Part shown: piece after piece, positions 16,485 through 24,799 of the stretch | Numbering within the stretch: position 1 is the first letter of the stretch | Layout of the letters: every line of letters begins with the position of its first letter | Assembly (NCBI RefSeq): GCF_000348785.1 | Contig: NC_020520.1 | Location: 3,844,001 to 3,908,000 of the forward strand | DNA length: 64,000 nt | Source: Ilumatobacter coccineus YM16-304 | Lineage (GTDB): Bacteria > Actinomycetota > Acidimicrobiia > Acidimicrobiales > Ilumatobacteraceae | Direction of reading: 5' to 3' | Notes under the pieces: generated by a model | Database searches by the model: none | What the model was told of the DNA's origin: nothing | The model's input: only the letters and a program-made list of their open reading frames with translations | Made by a program: the position numbers and the translations under genes

Positions 16485-16532
16485 ATCATCCTGAAGGTGG
16501 ACGACAGTTCGACTGTCGCCCGGCAGGATGAT
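16485..16532. promoter_or_regulatory. Nested palindrome over the ABC exporter start
   Basis: Outer arms are ATCATCCTG (16485-16493) and CAGGATGAT (16524-16532); inner arms are CGACAGT (16502-16508) and ACTGTCG (16512-16518) around TCG. The right outer arm contains the AGGA that serves the ATG at 16537. It is the best candidate in the locus for the response-regulator binding site; as RNA it could also mask the ribosome site. Confidence 0.55.
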
Positions 16533-16536
16533 CACC

Positions 16537-17310
16537 ATGTCAACCGATTTGGCTCCCCCTGTCCCCCCGGCTCCCAGCACCGGCATGTCCGGCGCTGCCG
16601 GTGCCGTCGACGCCACCAAGGTCTACGGCGTCGGCGATGCCGAGGTGCGCGCCCTCGACGGCGTCACCGTGGCGTTCGAGACCGGCAAGTTCACCGCGAT
16701 CATGGGCCCGTCGGGCTCGGGCAAATCGACGCTCCTGCACTGTCTCGCCGGCCTCGACACGCTCACCAGCGGCGCCACCTACATCGGCGACACCTACTTG
16801 GCGTCGCTCGACGACAAGGCGCTCACCGAGCTGCGCCGAACGAAGGTCGGCTTCGTGTTCCAGGCGTTCAACCTGATCCCGACGTTGACCGCCGAGGAGA
16901 ACATCAAGCTGCCGATGATGCTCGGTGGCGACGCCGGCGACCCGGCCTGGATCGAACAGGTCATCTCCACGGTGGGCCTCACCTCCCGTGTCAAGCATCG
17001 TCCGAGCGAGCTTTCCGGTGGCCAGCAACAGCGAGTCGCCGTCGCTCGGGCACTCGCGTCGAAGCCGCAGATCATCTTCGCCGACGAGCCGACCGGCAAC
17101 CTCGACTCCACGACCGGCGCCGAGATCCTCGACTTCATGCGGCGCGCGGTCCGCGAGTTCGGTCAGACGATCGTCATGGTCACCCACGATCCCGTCGCCG
17201 CGTCGTACGCCGATCGGGTCATCTTCGTCGCCGACGGCAAGATCGACGGCGAACTCGCCGACCCGACCGCCGAGCAGGTGCTCGATCGCATGAAGCACCT
17301 CGGAGACTGA
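16537..17310 (+). CDS. ABC exporter ATP-binding protein (MacB/LolD type)
   Basis: About 257 residues: Walker A GPSGSGKST, signature LSGGQQQRVAVARAL, Walker B IIFADEPTGNLDS and the switch MVTHDP. The DEPTGNLDS form is typical of MacB/LolD/FtsE-type ATPases that drive FtsX-like permeases by mechanotransmission. An ATG at 16528 is also in frame, but the AGGA at 16525-16528 is ideally spaced for the ATG at 16537. The permease gene begins two bases after its stop codon ends. It lies 97 bp after the two-component system. Confidence 0.93.
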   Translation: MSTDLAPPVPPAPSTGMSGAAGAVDATKVYGVGDAEVRALDGVTVAFETGKFTAIMGPSGSGKSTLLHCLAGLDTLTSGATYIGDTYLASLDDKALTELRRTKVGFVFQAFNLIPTLTAEENIKLPMMLGGDAGDPAWIEQVISTVGLTSRVKHRPSELSGGQQQRVAVARALASKPQIIFADEPTGNLDSTTGAEILDFMRRAVREFGQTIVMVTHDPVAASYADRVIFVADGKIDGELADPTAEQVLDRMKHLGD

Positions 17311-17311
17311 C

Positions 17312-19861
17312 ATGGCTACTGGTTCCACCGCGCTGATCGCGCGCAAGAGCATCCGGGCGAGACTCGGACGCACCATCGTGATCGCGCTCGCCATCACGGC
17401 GAGCGTGTCGTTCGTCGTCGGGTCGTTCGTGCTCGCCGACAGCCTCAAGAACACGTTCGACAACCTGTTCTCCGAGCTCAACGAGAACATCGACCTGTCG
17501 GTGCGAAGTGCGCAGGAGTTCGAGGGCGACGGCGAACGTGACCCGATCGACCCGGCACTCGCCGACGCCATCCGCGAGGTCGACGGCGTCGCCGTCGTCG
17601 AGCCGTACCTGTTCCGCTACGCCCAGTTGGTCGACGCCGACGGCGAGGCCATCACGCCGGCCGGATCTCCCACGTTCGGCACGTCGTACGAGGGTGAGAA
17701 CGGGCTGCAGGGCGCCACGCTCAAGGAAGGCGTCGCTCCGATGGGCCCCGACCAGGTCGCCATCGACAAGGCCACCGCCGACAACGAGAACTTCACCCTC
17801 GGCGATGCCGTCACGTACCTGACCGACACCGGTTCGTACGAAGCCCGCATCACCGGATTCATCGGTCTGGGTGACGGCGACAGCTTCGGCGGGGCGCAAC
17901 TCGTCGCGCTCGATCTCGACACCGCGCTCGAGCGCCTCACCAGCAACGGCAAGGTCGACTCCCTCGAGGTGGCCGTCGAGCCCGATGCCGACGTCGAAAC
18001 GGTCAAGGCGGCGATCGAGGAGATCCTGCCCGAGCGCACCGAAGCGGTGCTCGGTGAGCAGGTCGCCGAGGAGAACGCTGCCGACGTCAACGAGTTCATC
18101 GGCGTGTTCGGAACCGGGCTCCTGATCTTCGCGTTCATCACGGCCTTCGTGAGTGCGTTCATCATCAACAACGTGTTCCAGATCACGATCGGCCAACGGC
18201 TGCGCGAGCTCGCACTGCTTCGTGCGGTCGGTGCGTCGGGCAGGCAGGTGCGACGGATGATCACGATCGAGGCGCTGATCCTCGGCGTGGTCGCGACGAT
18301 CCTGGGTGTCGCCGGCGGAATCGGCGTCGCCCGACTCCTCATCTTCGGGTTCGACGCTGCCGGTGCGGGTTTCCCGTCGACGGCCACGATCCTGAAGCCG
18401 CGCACGTTCATCATGGCGGCACTCGTCGGTATCGGCATCACGATGGCGTCGGTCGTCATCCCGGCGCGTCGTGCCGCCAAGATCCCTCCGGTCGCAGCGA
18501 TGCGTCCCGAGCTCGGCTTCGATGCACTCAAGACCAAGCGCCTCATCGCCGGTGCGGTGATCACCGTCCTGGGTGGAGCGATGTTCCTGATCGGGATGTT
18601 CCTCTCCCCCGGTGGCACGCCCGGCCTGATCTTCCTGGGTGGGGGCGGCGGTCTGCTGCTGTTCCTCGGCGTCGCCAGCGTGTCATCGACCATCGCCACG
18701 CCGGTCACGAAGGCGATCGGCTGGCCGGTCGAGAAACTGTTGAAGACGCCGGGAGCGCTCGCTCGTCAGAACGTCGCTCGGGCACCGCGGCGCACCGCGT
18801 CGAGCGCGGCGGCGCTCATGATCGGCGTCGCGCTGGTCAGCGCGGCGGCGGTGTTCGCCTCGTCGTTGCGCGCCACGTTCGTCGACACGCTCGAGAACGC
18901 GGTCACCGCCGACTACGTCGTCACCGAGTCGACGGGCTTCCAAGGCCTGTCGCCCGTGGTCGCCGAGACGCTCGCCGAGGTGCCCGAACTCCAGGCCGTC
19001 ACGCCGGTCCGCGGGACGAGCGGTCTGGTCGAGGGCGACGTCAAGAGCTTCGGCGCCGTCGATGCCGATGCGTTCGCGGATCTCGTCGACCCCGGCCTCG
19101 TCTCGGGCTCGATCGCCGGGCTCGGACTGAACCAGGCGCTCATCCACGAAGACCCGGCGGGCGATCTCGACCTCGAGGTCGGCGACTCGTTCGCTGTCAC
19201 GTATCAGAACGGCGTGCAGGGACAGCTCGAGGTCGCCGGCATCTACTCGAACTCGACGTTCGGCAACTGGCTGATCGGCCTCGACACGTTGGAGTCGGTC
19301 AGCGACGCCCCGGCGCGCGACTTCTTCATCATCGCCAAGCTGCGTGACGGGGTCACGGCAGCCGACGGTGACGCTGCGGTCGAAGCGGCTGCGGCCGAGT
19401 TCCCGCAGGCGCTCGTGCGCACCAACGCCGAGTTCATCGAGGAGCAGGAGAACCAGATCAACCAGTTGTTGATCATCATCTCGATGCTGCTGTTCGTGGC
19501 CATCCTCATCGCGGTCATCGGCATCTCGATCACCCTGGCGCTCGGTGTGTTCGAGCGCACGAGAGAGATCGGGCTGCTGCGAGCGGTCGGGATGAACAAG
19601 CGACAGACCCGGAGGTCGGTCCGCTGGGAAGCGATCATCGTGTCGACCTTCGGCGCCATCATCGGGATCGTGCTCGGCACGTTCATCGGTGTCGTGCTGT
19701 CGCTGGCGGTGCCCGACGACATCATCGGCCAGCTGGCGTTCAACCCGACGATCGTCGTGTTGATCTTGGTCGGGGCTGTCGTCGCCGGCCTGTTCGCCGC
19801 GCTGTACCCGTCGTACAAGGCGAGCAACATGGACGTGCTCGAAGCGATCGCCACCGAATAG
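17312..19861 (+). CDS. FtsX/MacB-like ABC permease, two-module
   Basis: An 849-residue membrane protein with two FtsX-type modules. The first has an N-terminal helix (IVIALAITASVSFVVGSFV), an extracytoplasmic domain of about 200 residues and three helices from about 265. The second repeats this, with a helix near residue 505 (SSAAALMIGVALVSAAAV), an external domain and three C-terminal helices. The cytoplasmic coupling motif RELALLRAVGAS and its repeat REIGLLRAVGMN are clear. With the ATPase it probably exports or extracts a peptide, lipid or antibiotic. Substrate unknown. Confidence 0.92.
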   Translation: MATGSTALIARKSIRARLGRTIVIALAITASVSFVVGSFVLADSLKNTFDNLFSELNENIDLSVRSAQEFEGDGERDPIDPALADAIREVDGVAVVEPYLFRYAQLVDADGEAITPAGSPTFGTSYEGENGLQGATLKEGVAPMGPDQVAIDKATADNENFTLGDAVTYLTDTGSYEARITGFIGLGDGDSFGGAQLVALDLDTALERLTSNGKVDSLEVAVEPDADVETVKAAIEEILPERTEAVLGEQVAEENAADVNEFIGVFGTGLLIFAFITAFVSAFIINNVFQITIGQRLRELALLRAVGASGRQVRRMITIEALILGVVATILGVAGGIGVARLLIFGFDAAGAGFPSTATILKPRTFIMAALVGIGITMASVVIPARRAAKIPPVAAMRPELGFDALKTKRLIAGAVITVLGGAMFLIGMFLSPGGTPGLIFLGGGGGLLLFLGVASVSSTIATPVTKAIGWPVEKLLKTPGALARQNVARAPRRTASSAAALMIGVALVSAAAVFASSLRATFVDTLENAVTADYVVTESTGFQGLSPVVAETLAEVPELQAVTPVRGTSGLVEGDVKSFGAVDADAFADLVDPGLVSGSIAGLGLNQALIHEDPAGDLDLEVGDSFAVTYQNGVQGQLEVAGIYSNSTFGNWLIGLDTLESVSDAPARDFFIIAKLRDGVTAADGDAAVEAAAAEFPQALVRTNAEFIEEQENQINQLLIIISMLLFVAILIAVIGISITLALGVFERTREIGLLRAVGMNKRQTRRSVRWEAIIVSTFGAIIGIVLGTFIGVVLSLAVPDDIIGQLAFNPTIVVLILVGAVVAGLFAALYPSYKASNMDVLEAIATE

Positions 19862-19982
19862 TCGACCCCCTGGCCGGGTCGTGTGTGCTCCCTCGGAGCT
19901 CGCACGGCCCGGTCCGTCGCGTCTGGCGGGACATGACCGGCTGGGGTGGCCCGGCCGCGCCGTGCCGGGCTAGACAGCAGTG

Positions 19983-20384
19983 ATGGCTCTCGATGTCGAC
20001 GACCTGTCCGATGAGGTGTTGGAGTTCCTCCGGGAGCGGCATCTCGCCACGCTGACCACGCTGCGGACCGACGGCTCACCGCATGTCGTCGCCGTCGGGT
20101 TCAGTTACGACCCCGACGCGAAGGTCGCTCGGGTCATCACCTGGGCGACGTCACAGAAGGCGGTCAACGCCGGACGCATGGCAGCCGCCGGGCAGCGTGC
20201 CGCGGTGAGTCAGGTCGACGGTGGCCGGTGGCTCACCCTCGAAGGTCGGGTGCGGCTCGTGACCGACCCAGAGCAGGTGCGACCGGGGATCGAGGGCTAC
20301 GCCCGCCGCTATCGCGAGCCGAAGGAACGCGATGACCGAGCCGTGGTCGAGATCGACGTCGACAAGATCCTGGGACGAGGCTGA
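19983..20384 (+). CDS. PPOX-class F420-dependent protein
   Basis: A 133-residue split-barrel protein. RHLATLTTLRTDGSPHVVAVGFSYD, then ARVITWATSQKAVNAGRM and WLTLEGRVRLVTDPEQV, match the short TIGR03618-like F420-binding PPOX group. The ATG at 19983 is directly preceded by an in-frame GTG. It is convergent with the DNA glycosylase gene, with a 24 bp gap. Confidence 0.85.
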   Translation: MALDVDDLSDEVLEFLRERHLATLTTLRTDGSPHVVAVGFSYDPDAKVARVITWATSQKAVNAGRMAAAGQRAAVSQVDGGRWLTLEGRVRLVTDPEQVRPGIEGYARRYREPKERDDRAVVEIDVDKILGRG

Positions 20385-20408
20385 CGACGACGAAGCGCCG
20401 CCGACGGG

Positions 20409-21299
20409 TCAACCGACGTCGCGGTTCCAGGGCAGGTCGGCGAGGAACTTCGCCGCTGCGGGGTGCCGATCCATCGTCGGCGTGTCGTCGACCGGAGCGT
20501 CGAGCTTCGGGTCGAGGTGCGTCTGGCATCCGGGGCACCAGTAGAGCACCCGGTTGTGTTCGCCGAGCCGTCGCATCTCCACGCTCGAGATGCAGCGGGC
20601 GCACTGCTGGCCGTTGCGGCCGTACACCGCGAGCCCGCCCTTCACTTCGGTCGTGGTGACCCGTGAGGCGGTCTGCAGGTTGGAGCGCAGTTGCGACGCC
20701 GCGGTGTTGACGAGTCTGATGGCATCTCGCTCGCTCAGCGTGCCGACCTTCGCGAAGGGGCTGATGCCGGTGGCCCACAGCACTTCGCAGCGATACACGT
20801 TGCCGACGCCGCACATCACGCGCTGATCGAGCAGCACCTCGGCGATGCGCGCATCGGCGTCGCCGTACGACAACAGTAGGTTGACCACGACGCTCAGGTC
20901 GGTGTCGGGCTTGCACAGGTCGGGGCCGAGGCGCCCCATTCCGGGGTGACGGCGCTTGTCGGGTTGCCGGTAGGTCTCGACGAGCGGGGCGTTGAAGCAC
21001 ACCGCGACCCACTCGTCGGTCTCGATCGCCGCGCGCATCTGCTCGTAGGGCTTGCGCCACTTCTCGCCGCGCCGGTAGAGGTGCCACGAGCCCGACATGC
21101 GCATGTGCGTGTGCAGGACCATGCCGTTGTCCCACTCGATCTCGAGGTGCTTGCCGTGACTCTCCACCCGCTCGACGATGCGACCGGCCTGTGGCACCGG
21201 ACCGATCAGTCGCGGCGCATCGAAACGCATCATCGGCCGACCCGCAAGGGCGGTCCGGAGCGCGCTCGCCGCTCGATGAATGGTGTCTCCCTCTGGCAT
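20409..21299 (-). CDS. Fpg/Nei-family DNA glycosylase
   Basis: A 296-residue base-excision enzyme. The mature N-terminus P2-E3 (MPEGDTIHR) supplies the catalytic Pro and Glu. The helix-two-turn-helix region includes DQRVMCGVGNVYRCEVLW, and the C-terminal zinc finger has CARC and CPGC. The MPEGDTIHRAA start and HGKHLEIEW are typical of actinobacterial Nei2/endonuclease VIII, which removes oxidised pyrimidines and cuts the AP site. It is monocistronic as far as can be seen, with a 70 bp repeat array behind its start. Confidence 0.92.
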   Translation of the reverse strand: MPEGDTIHRAASALRTALAGRPMMRFDAPRLIGPVPQAGRIVERVESHGKHLEIEWDNGMVLHTHMRMSGSWHLYRRGEKWRKPYEQMRAAIETDEWVAVCFNAPLVETYRQPDKRRHPGMGRLGPDLCKPDTDLSVVVNLLLSYGDADARIAEVLLDQRVMCGVGNVYRCEVLWATGISPFAKVGTLSERDAIRLVNTAASQLRSNLQTASRVTTTEVKGGLAVYGRNGQQCARCISSVEMRRLGEHNRVLYWCPGCQTHLDPKLDAPVDDTPTMDRHPAAAKFLADLPWNRDVG

Positions 21300-21405
21300 T
21301 TCAAGACAAATCTTACGCGCTCAGCGTGACCGGCTGTGATCATTGCGACGACAAACGACAATGATGTGATTCACCGCCGCCCGAAACACCGTCCCGACCA
21401 GCTTC

Positions 21406-21588
21406 TACCCCGCAGATCCGTCATCCGTGACGCATTCCCGGGGCAGAACCAACCCCACCCGCAACCAAGACGTTTTACCCCGCAGATCCGTCACCCGTGA
21501 CGCATTCCCGGGGCAGAACCAACCCCACCCGCAACCGCGACGTTTTACCCCGCAGATCCGTCATCCGTGACGCATTGCCGGGGCAGAA
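21406..21588. repeat. 70 bp tandem repeat (2.6 copies)
   Basis: Units begin at 21406, 21476 and 21546 with an exact 70 bp period; the third is cut after about 43 bp by the end of the Nudix gene. The conserved part starts TACCCCGCAGATCCG, has a central dyad CGTCA-TCCG-TGACG and ends CGGGGCAGAA, so the outer TACCCCG/CGGGGCA also pair. In the second unit one base in the dyad differs (CGTCACCCGTGACG), which makes the inner stem longer. Confidence 0.9.
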
Positions 21589-21597
21589 CGGGCGTCG

Positions 21598-22221
21598 TCA
21601 GGGGAGTTTGCCGACGTGGGCGAGGGCGAGACGGATGAGGCGGTCGTGACCGCTCGTCATCTGGCCACGGACCTCGTCGCTCACCGCTTCCTCCGGGGTG
21701 AACCAGGTGAGATCGAGCGCTTCCTGCGTGGGTTCGCACTCCCCCTCGACCGGCACGACGTACGCGAGCGACACCGCATGGTGACGAGGATCGTAGAAAC
21801 CCGACCGTTCCGGGTTCGGGAAGTACTCGACCACCGTGAACGGCGTCGGGTTCGCCGGCACTCGCGGCAGCGCGATCGGACCGAGGTCCTTCTCGCAGTG
21901 ACGCATCAGCGCCTCGCGGACGCGCTCGCCGAAGAGCACACGGCCGGTCACGACCATGCGACTGATGGTCCCGTCGGCAGCGACGCGAAGCAGCATTCCC
22001 ACCTCGGTGACGTTGCCGAGCGAATCGACTCGAACCGGCACCGCGTCGACGTAGACGATCGGCACGTTGGCCCGCACCAGCTCGAGGTCGTCGGGTGACA
22101 GCCAACCGCTCTCGTACTCGGTCTGGGTGTTGAACACGTCGTCGATGTCGGTCACGCCCGTGATGATTTCACGTTCCGACGGTTCATCGACGGACCGTTG
22201 GTCTGGCAGGACGGAAATCAC
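21598..22221 (-). CDS. Nudix-like protein (DUF4916 type)
   Basis: A 207-residue protein of an actinobacterial Nudix-related group: GWLSPDDLELVRANVPIVYVDAVPVRVD near residue 40, then VTGRVLFGERVREALMRHCEKDLG in place of the Nudix box. The box lacks the full REx2EExGU set, so hydrolase activity is uncertain. The ATG at 22221 leaves only 9 bp to the divergent gene; a GTG at 22155 (185 residues) fits the conserved domain better and cannot be excluded. Confidence 0.8.
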   Translation of the reverse strand: MISVLPDQRSVDEPSEREIITGVTDIDDVFNTQTEYESGWLSPDDLELVRANVPIVYVDAVPVRVDSLGNVTEVGMLLRVAADGTISRMVVTGRVLFGERVREALMRHCEKDLGPIALPRVPANPTPFTVVEYFPNPERSGFYDPRHHAVSLAYVVPVEGECEPTQEALDLTWFTPEEAVSDEVRGQMTSGHDRLIRLALAHVGKLP

Positions 22222-22230
22222 AGCCCTACG

Positions 22231-23178
22231 ATGACCCCGATGGATTCATCGAGCGGGAGCGATGGGAGCGGGAGCAACGGCGATCGCCATGTCACCGAGG
22301 CGCCGCCGATGATGGACGTGTTCGTCGACTCCGAAACGGCGCCGCTCCGCTCGGTGATCGTCGGCTACCCCGACAACTTCCTGCAGGTCGACGCCGAGAT
22401 CATCAACGAGACGCAACGGCAGTACTACGACGGCCCCGACGCCCCGACGCCCGAGGCGGTCACGGCGCAACTCAACGGCTTCATCGACGTGTTGCGCTCG
22501 CGCGGCGTGTCGGTCATCCAGCCGCATGCGCTGCCGTACGTGCCCGACCAGATGATGACCCGCGACATCGGCGTCGTCATCGGCACCACCTTCATCGTCA
22601 CCACCATGGCGGCCAGGAGTCGCCGGCTCGAGTGGCGCGGCTACTCGCACCTGTTCGAACGGTTCCCCGAAGACGTCAAGGTGCTGTTCGGACCGGAAGA
22701 CCTCGTCATCGAGGGCGGCGACGTCATCGTCGATCGCGGCAAGGTGTTCGTCGGCATCGGGCAGCGGACCACACTCGCCGGCGCCGCGTGGCTGATGCAA
22801 CTGGTGCCCGACTACGAGATCGTGCCGATCACCCTCAGCGGACTCGACGACGGTGAAGACGTGCTCCATCTCGACTGCTCGTTCCTCCCCGTCGGCGACG
22901 GATACGCGCTCATCTACCCCGGCGGCATGCGCGAGATTCCGGCGACGCTGCGCGAGACCTACGAACTCATCGAGGTCACCCGCGACGAGCAGCAGGCACT
23001 CGGCACCAACGTGCTCTCGCTGTCACCCGACACCGTCGTGTCGCAGCCGTCGATGACGCGGATCAACGGCGAGATGCGTGCACGCGGTATCGAGGTCGTC
23101 GAGGTCCCGTATTCCGAACCTCCGAAGACGGGCGGGAGCTTCCGCTGCTGCACATTGCCCCTGCACCGGGCACACTGA
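22231..23178 (+). CDS. Amidinotransferase/dimethylargininase-family protein
   Basis: Up to 315 residues of the guanidino-modifying (GME) superfamily. Motifs are VIEGGDVIVD (the Asp of the GGD motif), VLHLDCSFLPV (His) and GGSFRCCTLPL, with the nucleophilic Cys near the C-terminus. Members hydrolyse arginine, methylarginines or transfer amidino groups. The N-terminal 26 residues are Ser/Gly-rich and non-conserved; an ATG at 22309, preceded by a GAGG, may be the true start. A methyltransferase gene follows after 9 bp, suggesting an operon. Confidence 0.85.
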   Translation: MTPMDSSSGSDGSGSNGDRHVTEAPPMMDVFVDSETAPLRSVIVGYPDNFLQVDAEIINETQRQYYDGPDAPTPEAVTAQLNGFIDVLRSRGVSVIQPHALPYVPDQMMTRDIGVVIGTTFIVTTMAARSRRLEWRGYSHLFERFPEDVKVLFGPEDLVIEGGDVIVDRGKVFVGIGQRTTLAGAAWLMQLVPDYEIVPITLSGLDDGEDVLHLDCSFLPVGDGYALIYPGGMREIPATLRETYELIEVTRDEQQALGTNVLSLSPDTVVSQPSMTRINGEMRARGIEVVEVPYSEPPKTGGSFRCCTLPLHRAH

Positions 23179-23187
23179 CGGAGCCCG

Positions 23188-23748
23188 ATGATGACCTCCG
23201 ACGATGCCACGCACTGGGACGCGCGCTACGAGCGTCGCTCGCCGTCACCAGCCAGACGACCCGACGCACTCGACGACGCGACCGCCCCGTTGATCCCCAC
23301 GTCGGGCAGAGCACTCGATCTCGCGTGTGGCACCGGGGCCGAGTCGGTGTGGCTCGCGGCGCGTGGACTCCACGTCACCGCCGTCGACGTGTCACCGAAG
23401 GCGGTCGAACTCACGAAGCAGGCGGTTTCGATGGCCGGCCTCGACGGTCGAGTCGACGTCGCGGTTCACGATCTCGACGACGGCGTCCCGGAATCGATGA
23501 GTGGCTTCGACGTGATCGTCTGCCAACGCTTCCGAGACACGTCGCTGTACGACGTGATCGTCGAGCGACTCGATCCTGACGGCATCGCGATCGTGACCGT
23601 CCTGTCCCAAACGGGTGCGACGACACCGGGGTCGTTCCATGCGCCATCGGGTGAGCTCGCCGCGGCGTTCGATCGCGACGACTGCGAGGTCGTACGCCAC
23701 GAGGAAGCCGACGGTGCCGAGTCGATCGTCGTCCGGCGCGTGGCCTGA
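23188..23748 (+). CDS. Class I SAM-dependent methyltransferase
   Basis: A 186-residue Rossmann methyltransferase. Motif I is ALDLACGTGAESVWLA, the acidic end of strand 2 is VTAVDVSPKAVEL, and the motif IV region is FDVIVCQRF. The target is unknown; TehB/thiopurine-like small-molecule methyltransferases look similar. GGAG lies 5 bp before the first of two adjacent ATG codons. It probably shares a transcript with the upstream amidinotransferase gene. Confidence 0.85.
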   Translation: MMTSDDATHWDARYERRSPSPARRPDALDDATAPLIPTSGRALDLACGTGAESVWLAARGLHVTAVDVSPKAVELTKQAVSMAGLDGRVDVAVHDLDDGVPESMSGFDVIVCQRFRDTSLYDVIVERLDPDGIAIVTVLSQTGATTPGSFHAPSGELAAAFDRDDCEVVRHEEADGAESIVVRRVA

Positions 23749-23773
23749 CGACGACCTCGCTCAACGGTCGTCG
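23749..23773. terminator. Hairpin between convergent genes
   Basis: CGACGACC (23749-23756) pairs with GGTCGTCG (23766-23773) around a 9 nt loop that includes the stop codon of the hydrolase gene on the other strand. Position between two convergent genes suggests a shared terminator; no T-run. Confidence 0.5.
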
Positions 23774-24672
23774 GCGTGCGCGACCATGATCTCACGCAGT
23801 GTCGCGTCGTCGGGGCCCGGTTCGGTGGTGGTGAGGAAGTCGACCAGTGCCGCCACGAACGCATCGGGAGCTTCGACGTGCGGGAAGTGCCCGACGCCTT
23901 CGAGGATCTCGAGCCTGCTGGTGACGATCGCTTCGTGGGCGGCCACGCCGTGCGCGACCGGAATGACGCCGTCGCGGTCTCCCCAGACGATCATCACCGG
24001 AACCCGGGCGGCGAGGTAGAGGCGGTCGTTGGCGTTGACCGTCTGCCCACCCGGCTCGATCACGCCACGCATCGTCTTGACGAACGCATGGCGGTTCTCG
24101 GCGCCGGCCAGCGACGCGTAGCCCCGCCAGAACTCGCCGAGCCGCGCGGAGCGCAGGTTGTGACGCCCCAGGAATCGGCCGACGACCGTGGCGCCGTCGA
24201 CCACCGGTCTGGGCATCACGAGTGGCATCAGGTACTCGGCGCCGGGCAGCGAGAGCATGCGCAGCAGCGGAGAGACCTCGCGGCCGAGGCCACCCGAGCC
24301 GACGAGTACCAGTCGGTCGACGAGGTGCGGGTGCTGGTATGCCAACTGCATCGCGACGCCGCCACCGAACGAGTGCCCGACGATGGTGACCGAGTCGATC
24401 TCCATCATCGCGAGGAAGTCGCGCAGACCGCTCGCGAACGAACCGAGTGAGTAGTCGCCGCGGGGTTTCGCCGACTCGCCGTGGCCGAGCAGGTCGGGCG
24501 CGACGACGTCGTAGTGCTCCGACAGGCCGGGCATGACGGCGTCCCACGTCTTCGAACTCCCGGCCAGACCGTGGATCAGCAGAACGGTCTCGGCGTTGCG
24601 CGAACCGGCGCGCCGATATCCGACCGCGTGACCGTGGATGGTCACGTGTTGCAGTGCCGGTCGCTTCGCCAT
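23761..24672 (-). CDS. Alpha/beta-fold hydrolase
   Basis: A 303-residue hydrolase. LLIHGLAGSSKTW forms the oxyanion region, VGHSFGGGVAMQL the nucleophile elbow (Ser), IVWGDRDGVIPV carries the acid Asp and GVGHFPHVEAP the catalytic His. The cap region has MPLVMPRPVV. Substrate not evident. The ATG at 24672 (MAKRPALQHV) is preferred over longer frames. It is divergent from the hydroxyacid dehydrogenase. Confidence 0.9.
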   Translation of the reverse strand: MAKRPALQHVTIHGHAVGYRRAGSRNAETVLLIHGLAGSSKTWDAVMPGLSEHYDVVAPDLLGHGESAKPRGDYSLGSFASGLRDFLAMMEIDSVTIVGHSFGGGVAMQLAYQHPHLVDRLVLVGSGGLGREVSPLLRMLSLPGAEYLMPLVMPRPVVDGATVVGRFLGRHNLRSARLGEFWRGYASLAGAENRHAFVKTMRGVIEPGGQTVNANDRLYLAARVPVMIVWGDRDGVIPVAHGVAAHEAIVTSRLEILEGVGHFPHVEAPDAFVAALVDFLTTTEPGPDDATLREIMVAHADDR

Positions 24673-24799
24673 GTACTCAGTATCACCGGTCGTGGCGCCG
24701 ATCGGGGCCGAGCGGGTGACGGGCCACGACGGCAACTACCGTGTCGGACTGCCCGCGACCTCGACGATTCGACGCCACCGCCGACTGGATTCTGCCCTC

